Shown: positions 42,331-51,212 of the stretch, piece by piece
Position numbering within the stretch: position 1 is the first letter of the stretch
Layout of the letters: every line of letters begins with the position of its first letter
Assembly (NCBI RefSeq): GCF_003633685.1
Contig: NZ_RBKT01000001.1
Span: 2,604,001-2,668,000 of the forward strand
Direction of reading: 5' to 3'
DNA length: 64,000 nucleotides
DNA from: Micromonospora pisi
Lineage (GTDB): Bacteria > Actinomycetota > Actinomycetes > Mycobacteriales > Micromonosporaceae
Made by a program: the position numbers and the translations under genes
The notes under the pieces: model-generated
Database searches by the model: none
Told to the model about the DNA's origin: nothing
What the model saw: the letters and a program-made list of their open reading frames with translations, nothing else

Positions 42331-42551
42331 GGAGATCCTGCTTCGAGTCTCCGGCCCACCGCTCGAAGCGGTGTGACCGGGGCGCCATGACCACCACGGC
42401 ATTGCTCGCGCACCTCGCTCCCCAGCGGATCCAGTCGCCTACGGTGCGTTGGATCCGAGGGACGACGGTACCCGGATAGCCGTTCGGAGGCATCCCCCCA
42501 ACGGATGCCCATGACCAGAGGAACTATATAGCATCAGCCGTTCAGGGGATC

Positions 42552-43328
42552 TCAAACTGGCGTAATCGACAGTTGGCTCGCCCTGAGTGACCAAGCAACT
42601 CCAAAGGGTGCCGAGAGCCCTGTCCACCGCCCCACGGCCCGGACCTGGACCCCGTCCGGGCCGATCAGGCCCGCCGAGCCCGGCCCGACGGCTTCGACGG
42701 GAGTGGATCCGGCCGCTTCGACCGGGGTCGCGGCGGGACCGAGAAAGCCCATCCGGACCACCGCCTGCACCAGCCGCTGCGACACCTCGAACCGGCCGGG
42801 CGGACCGTCCGGCGAGGATCGGGTGACCACCACCGCGACGTGGTCCAGCAACGCGTCCCGGAGCATCCGCTGCCCCACCGCCCGACCGGCCACGCCGTGG
42901 TCCGCCGCATCGCGCAGGGTGCCGGCCGCCGCGACGGCGATCCGACGTACGTCCGCGCCCGGCATCGTGTCGACCAGTTCGCCGGCCGACGGCGGCAACG
43001 GCCACCGCCAGTCGGCGTCCCGGCGGGGCGGCAGCGCGGCACCACCCCGGGCCAGCTCGGCCAGGAGCGCGGCCGCCGAGACGGTCACGTCGGCCGGACC
43101 GGGCCCGGCGACGGTCCGGCCGACCAGCACCGCCCACGGCAGACGGGCCCAGAGCGCGGTACGCCCAGCCGGACCCGCCGGGCGCAGGCGTACCACCGCG
43201 GTCGGGTCCAGCCGGGTCAACCGGGCCAGGAAGGCGCCCGCGTCGGCGATCCCGGTCAGCCCGTGTCCGGGTGCCGCCGTGGCCACCGGCTCGCCGGGAG
43301 CGTGCCCGTCCACCGCCGGCCCGGTCAC
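42552..43328 (-). CDS. Conserved hypothetical protein (Rv2474c-like position)
   Basis: 258 residues, GTG start 43328 overlapping the thioesterase stop by GTGA. LTRLDPTAVVRLRPAGPAGR, LWARLPWAVLVGRTVAGPGP, a central DTMPGADVRRIAVAAAGTLRDAA, and a C-terminal part with a small repeat (PVEAAGS/PVEAVGPG) and WTGLSAPFGVAWSLRASQL. I do not recognise a fold; translational coupling to the thioesterase and its position before ettA match a hypothetical gene at the same place in mycobacteria. Confidence 0.72.
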   Translation of the reverse strand: MTGPAVDGHAPGEPVATAAPGHGLTGIADAGAFLARLTRLDPTAVVRLRPAGPAGRTALWARLPWAVLVGRTVAGPGPADVTVSAAALLAELARGGAALPPRRDADWRWPLPPSAGELVDTMPGADVRRIAVAAAGTLRDAADHGVAGRAVGQRMLRDALLDHVAVVVTRSSPDGPPGRFEVSQRLVQAVVRMGFLGPAATPVEAAGSTPVEAVGPGSAGLIGPDGVQVRAVGRWTGLSAPFGVAWSLRASQLSITPV

Positions 43329-43789
43329 GGCAGCAGGTACGGCCGCAGGAAGGCCTGCTCGTCCACGGAGAGGCGACGGGGCTGCCCCTGTTCCAGGTCG
43401 TACGGCACCAGCACCGAACGGGCCCGGCTGGCCAGCACGTCGCCGTCGAAGAGCTCGTAGCCGATGGTGAACCGGGAGGCCCGGATCTCCTCCACCCAGA
43501 GCTCCACCCGGACCGTCGGCGCCTGCTCGGCGGTGGCCCGGCCGAGGGCGTAGTCCACCGGACGCAGGTAGTCCACCTCGTGCCGGGCGATGACCACCCC
43601 CTCGGCGAACGAGCCGACCCCCCAGGCCCGGCCGCCGACGAACATCAACGCCACCCGGGCCTCCTCGTACAGGGTGAGGAAGCGGGCGTTGTTGACGTGC
43701 CCGTACGCGTCCAGGTCGGACCAGCGCAGGGCGCAGTGGTAGACGTACCGGGCGGCCGGCGGGTGCTCGGCGGCGACCGAACTAGTCAC
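43325..43789 (-). CDS. Acyl-CoA thioesterase, hotdog fold
   Basis: 154 residues. The 4HBT signature is clear: RWSDLDAYGHVNNARFLTLYEEAR (catalytic Asp in SDLDAYGHVNN), ARHEVDYLRPVDYAL and RFTIGYELFDGDVLASRARSVLVPYDL. Cleaves acyl-CoA thioesters; the natural acyl chain is not known. Starts eight bases inside the ettA end, so coupled to it; the mycobacterial Rv2475c-ettA pair has the same arrangement. Confidence 0.92.
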   Translation of the reverse strand: MTSSVAAEHPPAARYVYHCALRWSDLDAYGHVNNARFLTLYEEARVALMFVGGRAWGVGSFAEGVVIARHEVDYLRPVDYALGRATAEQAPTVRVELWVEEIRASRFTIGYELFDGDVLASRARSVLVPYDLEQGQPRRLSVDEQAFLRPYLLP

Positions 43790-45458
43790 GGGTGAGCTTG
43801 CGGTAGGTCACCCGGTGCGGTCGGGCCGCATCGGCGCCGAGGCGGTCGATCTTGTTCTTCTCGTACGCCTCGAAGTTGCCCTCGAACCAGAACCACTTGG
43901 CCATGTTCTCCTCGTCGCCCTCCCAGGCCAGGATGTGCGTCGCCACCCGGTCCAGGAACATCCGGTCGTGCGAGATGACCACGGCGCAGCCGGGGAACTC
44001 CAGCAGCGCGTTCTCCAGCGAGGAGAGGGTCTCGACGTCGAGGTCGTTGGTCGGCTCGTCGAGCAGGATCACGTTCCCGCCGATCTTGAGCGTGAGCGCG
44101 AGGTTGAGCCGGTTCCGCTCGCCACCGGAGAGCACCTTGGTCGGCTTCTGCTGGTCCGGGCCCTTGAACCCGAACGCCGCCACGTACGCCCGGGACGGCA
44201 TCTCGACCTTGCCGACCATCAGGTAGTCGAGCCCGTCGGAGACCACTTCCCAGACCGTCTTGTCGCCGTTGAGGCCCTCACGGTTCTGGTCGACGTACGA
44301 CAGGTGCACCGTCTCGCCGACCCGGACCGCGCCGTCGGTCGGCTGCTCCAGCCCGACGATGGTCTTGAACAGCGTGGTCTTACCGACACCGTTGGGGCCG
44401 ATGATGCCGACGATGCCGTTGCGCGGGAGGGTGAAGCTGAGATCGTCGATCAGCAGCCGGTCGCCGAAGCCCTTGCTGAGGCTGTTCGCCTCGATCACCG
44501 TGTTGCCCAGGCGCGGGCCCGGCGGGATCTGAATCTCCTCGAAGTCGAGCTTGCGGGTCTTCTCCGCCTCGGTGGCCATCTCCTCGTAGCGGTCCAACCG
44601 CGCCTTGGACTTGGTCTGTCGCGCCTTGGCGTTGGAGCGGACCCACTCGAGTTCCTCGGTGAGCCGCTTCTTCATCTTGGCGTCGCGGCGACCCTCGACC
44701 GCCAGCCGGGCGGCCTTCTTCTCCAGGTAGGTGGAGTAGTTGCCCTCGTACCCGATGGCCCGGCCCCGGTCCAGCTCCAGGATCCAGCCGGCCACCTTGT
44801 CCAGGAAGTACCGGTCGTGGGTGATCGCCATGACGGTGCCGGCGTACTTGGCCAGGTGCTGCTCCAGCCACTGCACGCTCTCCGCGTCCAGGTGGTTGGT
44901 GGGCTCGTCGAGCAGGAGCAGGTCCGGGGCTTCCAGCAGCAGCTTGCAGAGCGCGACCCGGCGGCGTTCACCACCGGAGAGCTGGGTGACGTCGGCGTCC
45001 GGCGGCGGGCAACGGAGCGCGTCCATCGCGAGTTCGAGCTTGGAGTCGATGTCCCAGGCGTCCTCGTTGTCCAACTCCTCCTGGAGCCGACCCATCTCCT
45101 CCATCAGCTCGTCGGAGTAGTCGGTGGCCATCTGCTCGGCGATCTTGTTGAACCGCTCCAGCTTGGCCTTGGTCTCCGCGACCGCCTCCTCGATGTTGCC
45201 GAGGACGGTCTTGGCGTCGTTCAACGGCGGCTCCTGGGCCAGCATGCCCACCGAGTAGCCGGGCATCAGCCGGGCCTCACCGTTGCTCGGCCGGTCCAGC
45301 CCGGCCATGATCTTGAACAGGCTGGACTTACCGGCGCCGTTCGGGCCGACCACACCGATCTTGGCCCCGGGCAGGAAGCTCAGCGTCACATTGTCGAGCA
45401 CGACCTTGTCGCCGTGCGCCTTGCGCGCCTTTTCCAGAACGTAGATGTACTGGGCCAC
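43782..45458 (-). CDS. ettA: Energy-dependent translational throttle protein EttA
   Basis: 558 residues from GTG 45458. ABC-F protein: two ATPase domains (GPNGAGKSS, QLSGGERRRVALCKLLL, LLLLDEPTNHLD and then GPNGVGKTT, VLSGGERNRLNLALTLK, VILLDEPTNDLD). The linker and arm region (QTKSKARLDRYEEMATEAEK) match EttA. Binds the ribosomal E site and regulates elongation when ATP is low. First gene of the ettA-thioesterase-hypothetical set, all with overlapping ends. Confidence 0.97.
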   Translation of the reverse strand: MAQYIYVLEKARKAHGDKVVLDNVTLSFLPGAKIGVVGPNGAGKSSLFKIMAGLDRPSNGEARLMPGYSVGMLAQEPPLNDAKTVLGNIEEAVAETKAKLERFNKIAEQMATDYSDELMEEMGRLQEELDNEDAWDIDSKLELAMDALRCPPPDADVTQLSGGERRRVALCKLLLEAPDLLLLDEPTNHLDAESVQWLEQHLAKYAGTVMAITHDRYFLDKVAGWILELDRGRAIGYEGNYSTYLEKKAARLAVEGRRDAKMKKRLTEELEWVRSNAKARQTKSKARLDRYEEMATEAEKTRKLDFEEIQIPPGPRLGNTVIEANSLSKGFGDRLLIDDLSFTLPRNGIVGIIGPNGVGKTTLFKTIVGLEQPTDGAVRVGETVHLSYVDQNREGLNGDKTVWEVVSDGLDYLMVGKVEMPSRAYVAAFGFKGPDQQKPTKVLSGGERNRLNLALTLKIGGNVILLDEPTNDLDVETLSSLENALLEFPGCAVVISHDRMFLDRVATHILAWEGDEENMAKWFWFEGNFEAYEKNKIDRLGADAARPHRVTYRKLTRD

Positions 45459-45769
45459 GGTGCGGCCTACCTCCAGAGTCTGCGGAACAGGGAGTCTTAA
45501 CCCGAGCCCGGGAGCCCGCGAGCGGGACGCGAGCGCAGGGTGAACTCCGCGCGGGCCGTCGTCAATCCTGACAGGTGAGGCGCCGTACGCCCACATCACC
45601 CCGCCGGGACCCGGAACGAGGGCCGAAACGGCTCGATATCGTCAAGATCACTTGCTGGTTTGCCCTCGCCGTCCCGCAGGGCAGTAAGAGTGGCACCGCA
45701 AGGGAGGCACCGCAGCTACGCTCAGTACGCTCAGCGGTGGACTGCGGAATCACCGGAGGTGCACAGATC
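45459..45769. other. Intergenic region between ettA and otsA
   Basis: 311 bases between divergent genes. Contains two short direct repeats (GGCACCGCA at about 45690 and 45707; ACGCTCAGT/ACGCTCAGC near 45719-45736) and no ORF of good codon bias. Promoters of both genes are expected here; I see no confident -10/-35. Confidence 0.4.
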
Positions 45770-47170
45770 GTGACGGAACGTAGCTCGTTCGTGGTCGTGG
45801 CGAATCGTCTGCCGGTTGACGAGGTGACCACCCCCGAGGGCCGCCAGTGGCGCCGGAGCCCAGGTGGCCTGGTCACCGCCCTGCACCCGGTCCTGGTCCA
45901 GCACCAGGGCACCTGGGTGGGATGGGCGGGCGGGGTGGGCGCCGCCCCTGAACCGTTCAACCTCGATGGCATCGGGTTGCATCCCGTTCCGCTGAGCGCC
46001 GAGGAACTGGAGCGGTACTACGAGGGCCAGTCGAACGCCACCATCTGGCCGCTCTACCACGACGCGGTGGAGACCCCGGCCTACAAGCGCCGCTGGCGGG
46101 AGGCGTACCGGCTGGTCAACGCCCGGTTCGCGGAGGCCGCCGCGGAGGTGGCCGCCGAGGGGGCCACCGTGTGGGTGCAGGACTACCAGCTCCAACTGGT
46201 GCCGGCGATGCTGCGGGAACTCCGACCCGACCTGCGGATCGGTTTCTTCCTCCACATCCCTTTCCCGCCGATCGAACTCTTCATGCAGATGCCGCTGCGG
46301 GCCGAGGTGCTGCGCGGCCTGCTCGGCGCCGACCTGGTCGGCTTCCAGCAACGGCTCGCGGCCCAGAACTTCGTCCGGCTGGCCCGGCACCTGCTCGGCC
46401 TCCGCTACGAGGGGCAGATGATCCAGGTCGACGGGCGCCAGGTGAAGGCCGGTGCCTTCCCCATCTCGATCGACGTGGCCGAGATGGAGCGGATGGCGGC
46501 CGACCCGGCGGTGCAGGCGCGGGCCAAGCAGATCCGGGCCGAACTGGGTGATCCGAAGACCGTCGTGCTCGGCGTCGACCGGCTCGACTACACCAAGGGG
46601 ATCGAACTTCGTCTCAAGGCGTTCCGGGAGCTGCTGGCTGACGGAAAGTTGACAGTTCCGGACGCCGTTATGGTGCAGGTCGCCACTCCCAGCCGGGAAC
46701 GGGTGGAGCACTACCAGGCACTACGGGTAAAGGTCGAGCGCGAAGTTGGCCGGATTAATGGCGAATTTGGGCGTGTCGGCGTGCCTGCTGTTCACTATCT
46801 GCACCAGTCGTACAGTCGCAGTGAACTTGCCGCGCTCTACTGCGCGGCTGATGTGATGATGGTGACCCCACTGCGAGACGGAATGAACCTGGTGGCCAAG
46901 GAGTACGTTGCATCGCGCGCCGACTCTGGCGGCGCGCTCGTGCTCAGTGAGTTTGCCGGCGCCGCCACCGAGTTGCGCCAGGCCTTCCTCTGTAACCCGC
47001 ACGACCCCGACGGGGTGAAGGACGCGCTGTTGCGCGCGGTCCACGTCGACAAGGTGGAAGCACGGCGGCGCATGCGCATCATGCAGCGCCACCTGCGTAC
47101 CCACGACGTCGAACACTGGGCCCGGTCTTTCCTGAACGAGCTGGGCGTGCCCGAAACGGAGGCAGTGTGA
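45770..47170 (+). CDS. otsA: Trehalose-6-phosphate synthase (OtsA)
   Basis: 466 residues, GTG 45770 with GGAGGT upstream. GT20 domain: [82 protein letters not shown] and the C-terminal [18 protein letters not shown]. Joins UDP-glucose (or ADP-glucose) and glucose-6-phosphate. The stop overlaps the start of the otsB-GH15 gene (GTGA), so the product is handed straight to the phosphatase. Confidence 0.97.
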   Translation: MTERSSFVVVANRLPVDEVTTPEGRQWRRSPGGLVTALHPVLVQHQGTWVGWAGGVGAAPEPFNLDGIGLHPVPLSAEELERYYEGQSNATIWPLYHDAVETPAYKRRWREAYRLVNARFAEAAAEVAAEGATVWVQDYQLQLVPAMLRELRPDLRIGFFLHIPFPPIELFMQMPLRAEVLRGLLGADLVGFQQRLAAQNFVRLARHLLGLRYEGQMIQVDGRQVKAGAFPISIDVAEMERMAADPAVQARAKQIRAELGDPKTVVLGVDRLDYTKGIELRLKAFRELLADGKLTVPDAVMVQVATPSRERVEHYQALRVKVEREVGRINGEFGRVGVPAVHYLHQSYSRSELAALYCAADVMMVTPLRDGMNLVAKEYVASRADSGGALVLSEFAGAATELRQAFLCNPHDPDGVKDALLRAVHVDKVEARRRMRIMQRHLRTHDVEHWARSFLNELGVPETEAV

Positions 47171-49773
47171 GCACGTCCGTACTGGACACCGGGTCGATGG
47201 CCCTGGACACGATCGATCCCGCGCTGCGGGACGCGATCGGTCGAATCGCACGCTCCCCCAACCTGCTGGTCGCCTGCGACTACGACGGCACTCTCGCGCC
47301 GATCGTGGAGGACCCGAGCAAGGCCGTGCCGCTACCGGAGTCGGTGGCGGCCGTACGCGCGCTCGCCGCCCTGCCCCAGACCACGGTCGCCGTGGTCTCC
47401 GGCCGGGCACTGCGCGACCTGGCCACCCTCTCCCGGCTCCCCAGCGAGGTGCACCTCGTCGGCAGCCACGGGTCGGAATTCGACATCGGTTTCGTGGAGC
47501 GTCTCTCCCCCGAACTGGTCGAGGTACGCACCCGGCTCCGCAGTGAGCTGCGCCGGATCGTCGCCGAACAGCCCGGGGTACGTCTGGAGAGCAAGCCCGC
47601 CAGCATCGCGGTACACACCCGCGGCGCGGCGCCCGAGGTCGCGTCCCGGGTGGTCGAGGCGGTACGGAAGGGACCGGCGAGCTGGAGCGGCGTGACCGTC
47701 ACCCAGGGCAAGGAGGTCATCGAGCTGTCGGTGATCCCCACCCACAAGGGGACAGCCGTGGACCAGCTGCGCACCCAGATCTCGGCCAGCGCGGTGCTCT
47801 TCATGGGCGACGACGTGACCGACGAGAACGCCTTCGCCAACCTGCACGGCCCGGACCTCGGCATCAAGATCGGCTCCGGGGAGACCCAGGCGACCCACCG
47901 GGTCGCCGACCCGGTCGAGGCCGCGCGGGTGCTCGGCCTGCTGCTCCAGGTCCGCCGCACCTGGCTCTTCGGCGAGCGAGCGGTGCCGATCGAGCGCCAC
48001 TCGATGCTCGCCAACGGCCGCACCGTCGCGCTACTCACGCCGGAAGCCAAGGTCACCTGGCTCTGCCACCCGAAGCCGGACGCCTCGGCGATCTTCGCTG
48101 ACCTGGTCGGCGGCCCGCCCGCCGGGCACTTCAGTGTCGGACCGGAGCGGGGCGGGCTACCGCTCGGACAGCGTTACCGGCCCGGCACGATGACGGTGGA
48201 GACCCGCTGGTCCGGGCTGACCGTCACGGACTGGCTGGACCGGCCGTCGTCGGACAACGTACCGGCCGGATCGGCCGTCATCTCCGGCGACTCGACCCTG
48301 GTCCGGGTGCTCACCGGCTCCGGCCGGGTCCGGTTGGAGTTCGCCCCCCGGCCCGAGTTCGGGCAGGTGGCGGTACAGCTCCAGCCGCTCGCCGACGGGC
48401 TGCTGGTGCTCGGCTCGAACGAACCGATCGCGCTCTACGCCCCCGGCGTCGAGTGGCAGGTGGTCGCCGACGGCGGCTACGAGACCGCCCGCGCCGTGGT
48501 CGACCTCGCCGCCGCTGGCGGATCGCTCACCCTCGAACTCCGCTTCGGTTCGCACAGCCTGGCCCACCACCGGGTGCCGGTGGCGGAACGGCAGGCCGCC
48601 GCCGAGCAGCCCTGGCGGGACTGGGTGGCCGGTCTGAAGCTCCCCACGCACGACCGGGAACTCGTCGCCCGCAGTGCACTCACCCTGCGTGGGCTCTGCC
48701 ACGAGGCCACCGGTTCGATCCTCGCCGCCGCGACCACCTCGCTCCCCGAGGAACTCGGCGGGGTACGTAACTGGGACTACCGCTACTGCTGGCTGCGGGA
48801 CGCGGCGATGACCGCCCGCGCCCTGGTCGACCTCGGTTCACTCACCGAGGCCGAAGCCTTCCTGCGCTGGGTTGACGGCTGTGTCGAACGTACCGGCGGA
48901 CACCCGGAACGGCTGCACCCGCTCTACACCGTCGACGGCTACGAACTCGGCGCCGAAGCGGTGATCGACACCCTGCCCGGTTACGCCGGCTCCCGGCCGG
49001 TCCGGGTCGGCAACCTGGCCAACCACCAACTCCAGCTCGACGTCTTCGGCCCGATCGCCGACCTGCTGGCCGCCGTCGCCGACCTGCGTGGCTCGGTGCT
49101 GGAGACCGAGTGGCGGGTGCTGGAGTCGATGGTCGAGGCGGTCAGCCGGCGCTGGCACGAACCCGACCACGGCCTCTGGGAGGCCCGCCTCCCTCCCCGG
49201 CACCACGTCTACTCCAAGGTCATGTGTTGGATGACCGTGGACCGGGCGCTGCACATCGTGCGCCAGCACGGTGACGGGGACCGGCCGGACTGGGTCGAGC
49301 TGCGCGACCGGATCGGGCACAACGTGCTCGAGTACGGCTGGCACGAGGGCGTCGGCGCCTACAGCGTGGCGTACGGCGACGAGGAGATGGACGCCTCCTC
49401 GCTCTGGATCGGGCTCTCCGGCCTGCTTCCCGACGACGACCCGCGGTTCCTCTCCACCGTGCTGAAGATCGAAGCGGACCTGCGCAGCGGCCCGGTGGTC
49501 TACCGCTACCACTGGGACGACGGGCTGCCCGGACGCGAGGGCGGCTTCCACATCTGCACGGCGTGGCTGATCGAGGCGTACCTGCGGACCGGACGCCGGG
49601 CCGACGCCGAGGAACTGTTCGTGCAGATGGTCGACACCGCCGGCCCGACCGGCCTGCTGCCGGAGCAGTACGACCCGTTGGCCGAGCGGGGGCTCGGCAA
49701 CCACCCACAGGCGTACAGCCACCTGGGGTTGATCCGGTGTGCGCTGCTGCTGGACGAGATGGTCAAGGAGTGA
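47167..49773 (+). CDS. otsB: Fusion of trehalose-6-phosphate phosphatase and GH15 domain
   Basis: 868 residues. N-terminal HAD phosphatase (about 30-270): [13 protein letters not shown] (D38, D40), [50 protein letters not shown] linker leads to a GH15 domain: an N-terminal beta-sandwich (about 285-480) and the (alpha/alpha)6 catalytic part with [23 protein letters not shown] (about 531), [23 protein letters not shown] (catalytic Glu region) and [28 protein letters not shown]15 of this shape can act as trehalase. So one polypeptide could both make and break trehalose. Coupled to otsA. Confidence 0.9.
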   Translation: MSTSVLDTGSMALDTIDPALRDAIGRIARSPNLLVACDYDGTLAPIVEDPSKAVPLPESVAAVRALAALPQTTVAVVSGRALRDLATLSRLPSEVHLVGSHGSEFDIGFVERLSPELVEVRTRLRSELRRIVAEQPGVRLESKPASIAVHTRGAAPEVASRVVEAVRKGPASWSGVTVTQGKEVIELSVIPTHKGTAVDQLRTQISASAVLFMGDDVTDENAFANLHGPDLGIKIGSGETQATHRVADPVEAARVLGLLLQVRRTWLFGERAVPIERHSMLANGRTVALLTPEAKVTWLCHPKPDASAIFADLVGGPPAGHFSVGPERGGLPLGQRYRPGTMTVETRWSGLTVTDWLDRPSSDNVPAGSAVISGDSTLVRVLTGSGRVRLEFAPRPEFGQVAVQLQPLADGLLVLGSNEPIALYAPGVEWQVVADGGYETARAVVDLAAAGGSLTLELRFGSHSLAHHRVPVAERQAAAEQPWRDWVAGLKLPTHDRELVARSALTLRGLCHEATGSILAAATTSLPEELGGVRNWDYRYCWLRDAAMTARALVDLGSLTEAEAFLRWVDGCVERTGGHPERLHPLYTVDGYELGAEAVIDTLPGYAGSRPVRVGNLANHQLQLDVFGPIADLLAAVADLRGSVLETEWRVLESMVEAVSRRWHEPDHGLWEARLPPRHHVYSKVMCWMTVDRALHIVRQHGDGDRPDWVELRDRIGHNVLEYGWHEGVGAYSVAYGDEEMDASSLWIGLSGLLPDDDPRFLSTVLKIEADLRSGPVVYRYHWDDGLPGREGGFHICTAWLIEAYLRTGRRADAEELFVQMVDTAGPTGLLPEQYDPLAERGLGNHPQAYSHLGLIRCALLLDEMVKE

Positions 49774-49834
49774 GGTAGTCGCTGTTGGGGTGGGCGCCGC
49801 CGCGCCCGTCGCGGACCGATGCTCCTATGGAGTG

Positions 49835-50890
49835 TCAAGTGGTGAGTGCGGCGAGGTCTGCGAGTAGGGCGGTGTGGACTTCTCGGATGATGTAGCGCTT
49901 GAGGCAGCGGATGATCTCTTTTTTGCTGAGGCCTTGGGTGGTGCGTCGTTCGGTGTAGGCGCGGGTGCGGGGATCGTGGCGTAGGCGGCAGAGCGCGATG
50001 GTGTAGAGCGCTTTGTTTGCGGCGCGGTCCCCGCCTCGGTTGAGTCGGTGCCGGTTGGTGCGTCCGGAGCTGGCGGGGATGGGTGCGGCGCCGCAGAGGT
50101 GGGCTAGGGCGGCTTCGCTGTGGAGCCGGTCGGGGTTGTCTCCGGCGGTGGCTAGGAGTTGCCCGGCGACGTCGGGGCCGACGCCGAGGAGCGCGTTCAG
50201 GCGTGGGGCGGTGGTGGCCACGATGGGGTGGAGTCGGTGTTCGAGTTGGGTGATCTCGGTGGTCAGGGTCTGGACCCGGGTGGCGATCGAGTGGAGTGCC
50301 GCTCGGGTGGCCTGGATCGGATCACTTGTCGGGGTGTCGTCGGTGGTCAGGGTGGTGCAGGCGGTGATCAGGGCCTGGCCGTGCAGGCCGGTGAGGTTGG
50401 CGCGGAGTTCTTCGGGGGCGGAGGCGATGAGGCCGTGGAGTTGGTTGAGTGCGGCGGTGCGGGCCTTGACTGCGCCGCTGCGGGCGACTCGTAGGGTGCG
50501 GATCGCTTCGACGGGGCCGGTGCGGGTCTTGGGGGTGCCGTTGGCTTGTCCGGACAGGGCGGCTCGGGCGGCGGCGATCGCGTCGATCGGGTCGGACTTG
50601 CCCTTCGTGCGGCGGGTTTTGCGGTCGGGTCGGTCGACTTCGACCAGGGTGATGTTCTGGCTGGTCAGGTAGCGGGCCAGGCCGGCGCCGTAGGCGCCGG
50701 TGCCCTCGATACCAACCTTGGTTACCCGGCCGTGTGATCGGAGCCAGGCCAGGAGGTCGTGGTAGCCGGCTGCGGTGGCGGGGAACTGCTGGTCGTTGAG
50801 TACCCGGCCGGTCTGGTCGACCACGGCGGCGTGGTGGGTTCTGCCGTGGGTGTCGATTCCACCGGTGATCTGACGCTTCTTGGCTGTCAT
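49835..50890 (-). CDS. IS110-family transposase (DEDD recombinase)
   Basis: 351 residues from ATG 50890 (GTG 50935 would add 15). N-terminal RuvC-like domain with the DEDD residues: ITGGIDTHGRTHHAAVVD (D), GIEGTGAYGAGLARYL (E), VDRPDRKTRRTKGKSDPIDA (D, D). C-terminal Tnp20 domain: LLGVGPDVAGQLLATAGD, LAHLCGAAPIPASSGRTNRHRLNRGGDRAANKALY (with the Ser of the second catalytic site in SSGRT). Intact and of full length, so the element may be active. Confidence 0.95.
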   Translation of the reverse strand: MTAKKRQITGGIDTHGRTHHAAVVDQTGRVLNDQQFPATAAGYHDLLAWLRSHGRVTKVGIEGTGAYGAGLARYLTSQNITLVEVDRPDRKTRRTKGKSDPIDAIAAARAALSGQANGTPKTRTGPVEAIRTLRVARSGAVKARTAALNQLHGLIASAPEELRANLTGLHGQALITACTTLTTDDTPTSDPIQATRAALHSIATRVQTLTTEITQLEHRLHPIVATTAPRLNALLGVGPDVAGQLLATAGDNPDRLHSEAALAHLCGAAPIPASSGRTNRHRLNRGGDRAANKALYTIALCRLRHDPRTRAYTERRTTQGLSKKEIIRCLKRYIIREVHTALLADLAALTT

Positions 50891-50948
50891 GCTGGGGTGT
50901 CGTCCCGTTCGCTCGCACCGGACAAGGGTCGGCACGCACCGCCGCGAC

Positions 50949-51127
50949 GGTGGACAAGACAGTGATGGGTGCCTCTCGCACAGGCTCCTATCAGGTCACA
51001 TCCGCCCAGGTGGTGAGTGCGGTAGCGGGTCACCCGGACCGGTCGACGAATCCGCCCAAGGACAGTGATCGTCGGTCAGGCCTTGGGTCAGACCAACCGG
51101 GTGACCCGCCCTTACATCCTCACTGTC
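50949..51127 (-). ncRNA. Candidate bridge RNA of the IS110 element
   Basis: The about 180 bases upstream of the transposase, on the same strand, fold into two loops. Loop 1: outer stem GCGGGTCACCCGG (51025-51037 with 51097-51109), inner stem CCCAAGG/CCTTGGG (51055-51061, 51081-51087). Loop 2: outer stem (plus 51000-51006 with 50949-50955, six of seven pairs), inner hairpin GTGC-GAGAG-GCAC (50969-50981). The arms of loop 2 carry ATAGGAGC-CT (50984-50991), identical to the element's downstream end, and TCACTGTC (50958-50965), complementary to GACAGTGA at its upstream end. These are the expected positions of donor guides in an IS110 bridge RNA. Confidence 0.6.
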
Positions 51128-51212
51128 AGGCTTGATGTCCGCGCCGGTCACGGCGGCGCCCACCCCGATCTGGCTGAGCTGGTGGCGGGGGGAGCCGGTG
51201 GTCAGGTGGCGG

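Larger units (their letters stand above)
49821..51129 (-). mobile_element. IS110-family insertion sequence
   Basis: About 1.3 kb, no terminal inverted repeats, as usual for IS110. One transposase gene (reverse) takes up the centre; a short end (14 bases, from the stop to ATAGGAGC) lies on the left and a long non-coding end of about 240 bases on the right. The likely boundaries are the C of ATAGGAGC (reverse strand; plus GCTCCTAT at 49821-49828) and the CT before GACAGTGA (reverse strand; plus TCACTGTC-AG at 51120-51129). The left end is fixed by the match between element end and the non-coding guide; the right boundary is uncertain by about 8 bases. Confidence 0.75.
49787..51166. repeat. Palindromic terminator split by the IS110 element
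   Basis: Arms 49787-49816 and 51137-51166 form an inverted repeat, 27 of 30 bases paired (GGGGTGGGCGCCGCCG is common to both). They lie between the convergent ends of otsB (stop 49773) and cobA (stop 51213). Joined, they would form one long hairpin with a short loop, as in the other convergent gaps of the window. The IS110 element occupies the loop. Confidence 0.7.

Noticed and set aside
50984-50991. GCTCCTAT as the right boundary of the IS110 element
   Set aside because: It leaves only about 100 bases of non-coding end and ignores the palindrome arms further out; it is better read as the donor guide inside the non-coding end.
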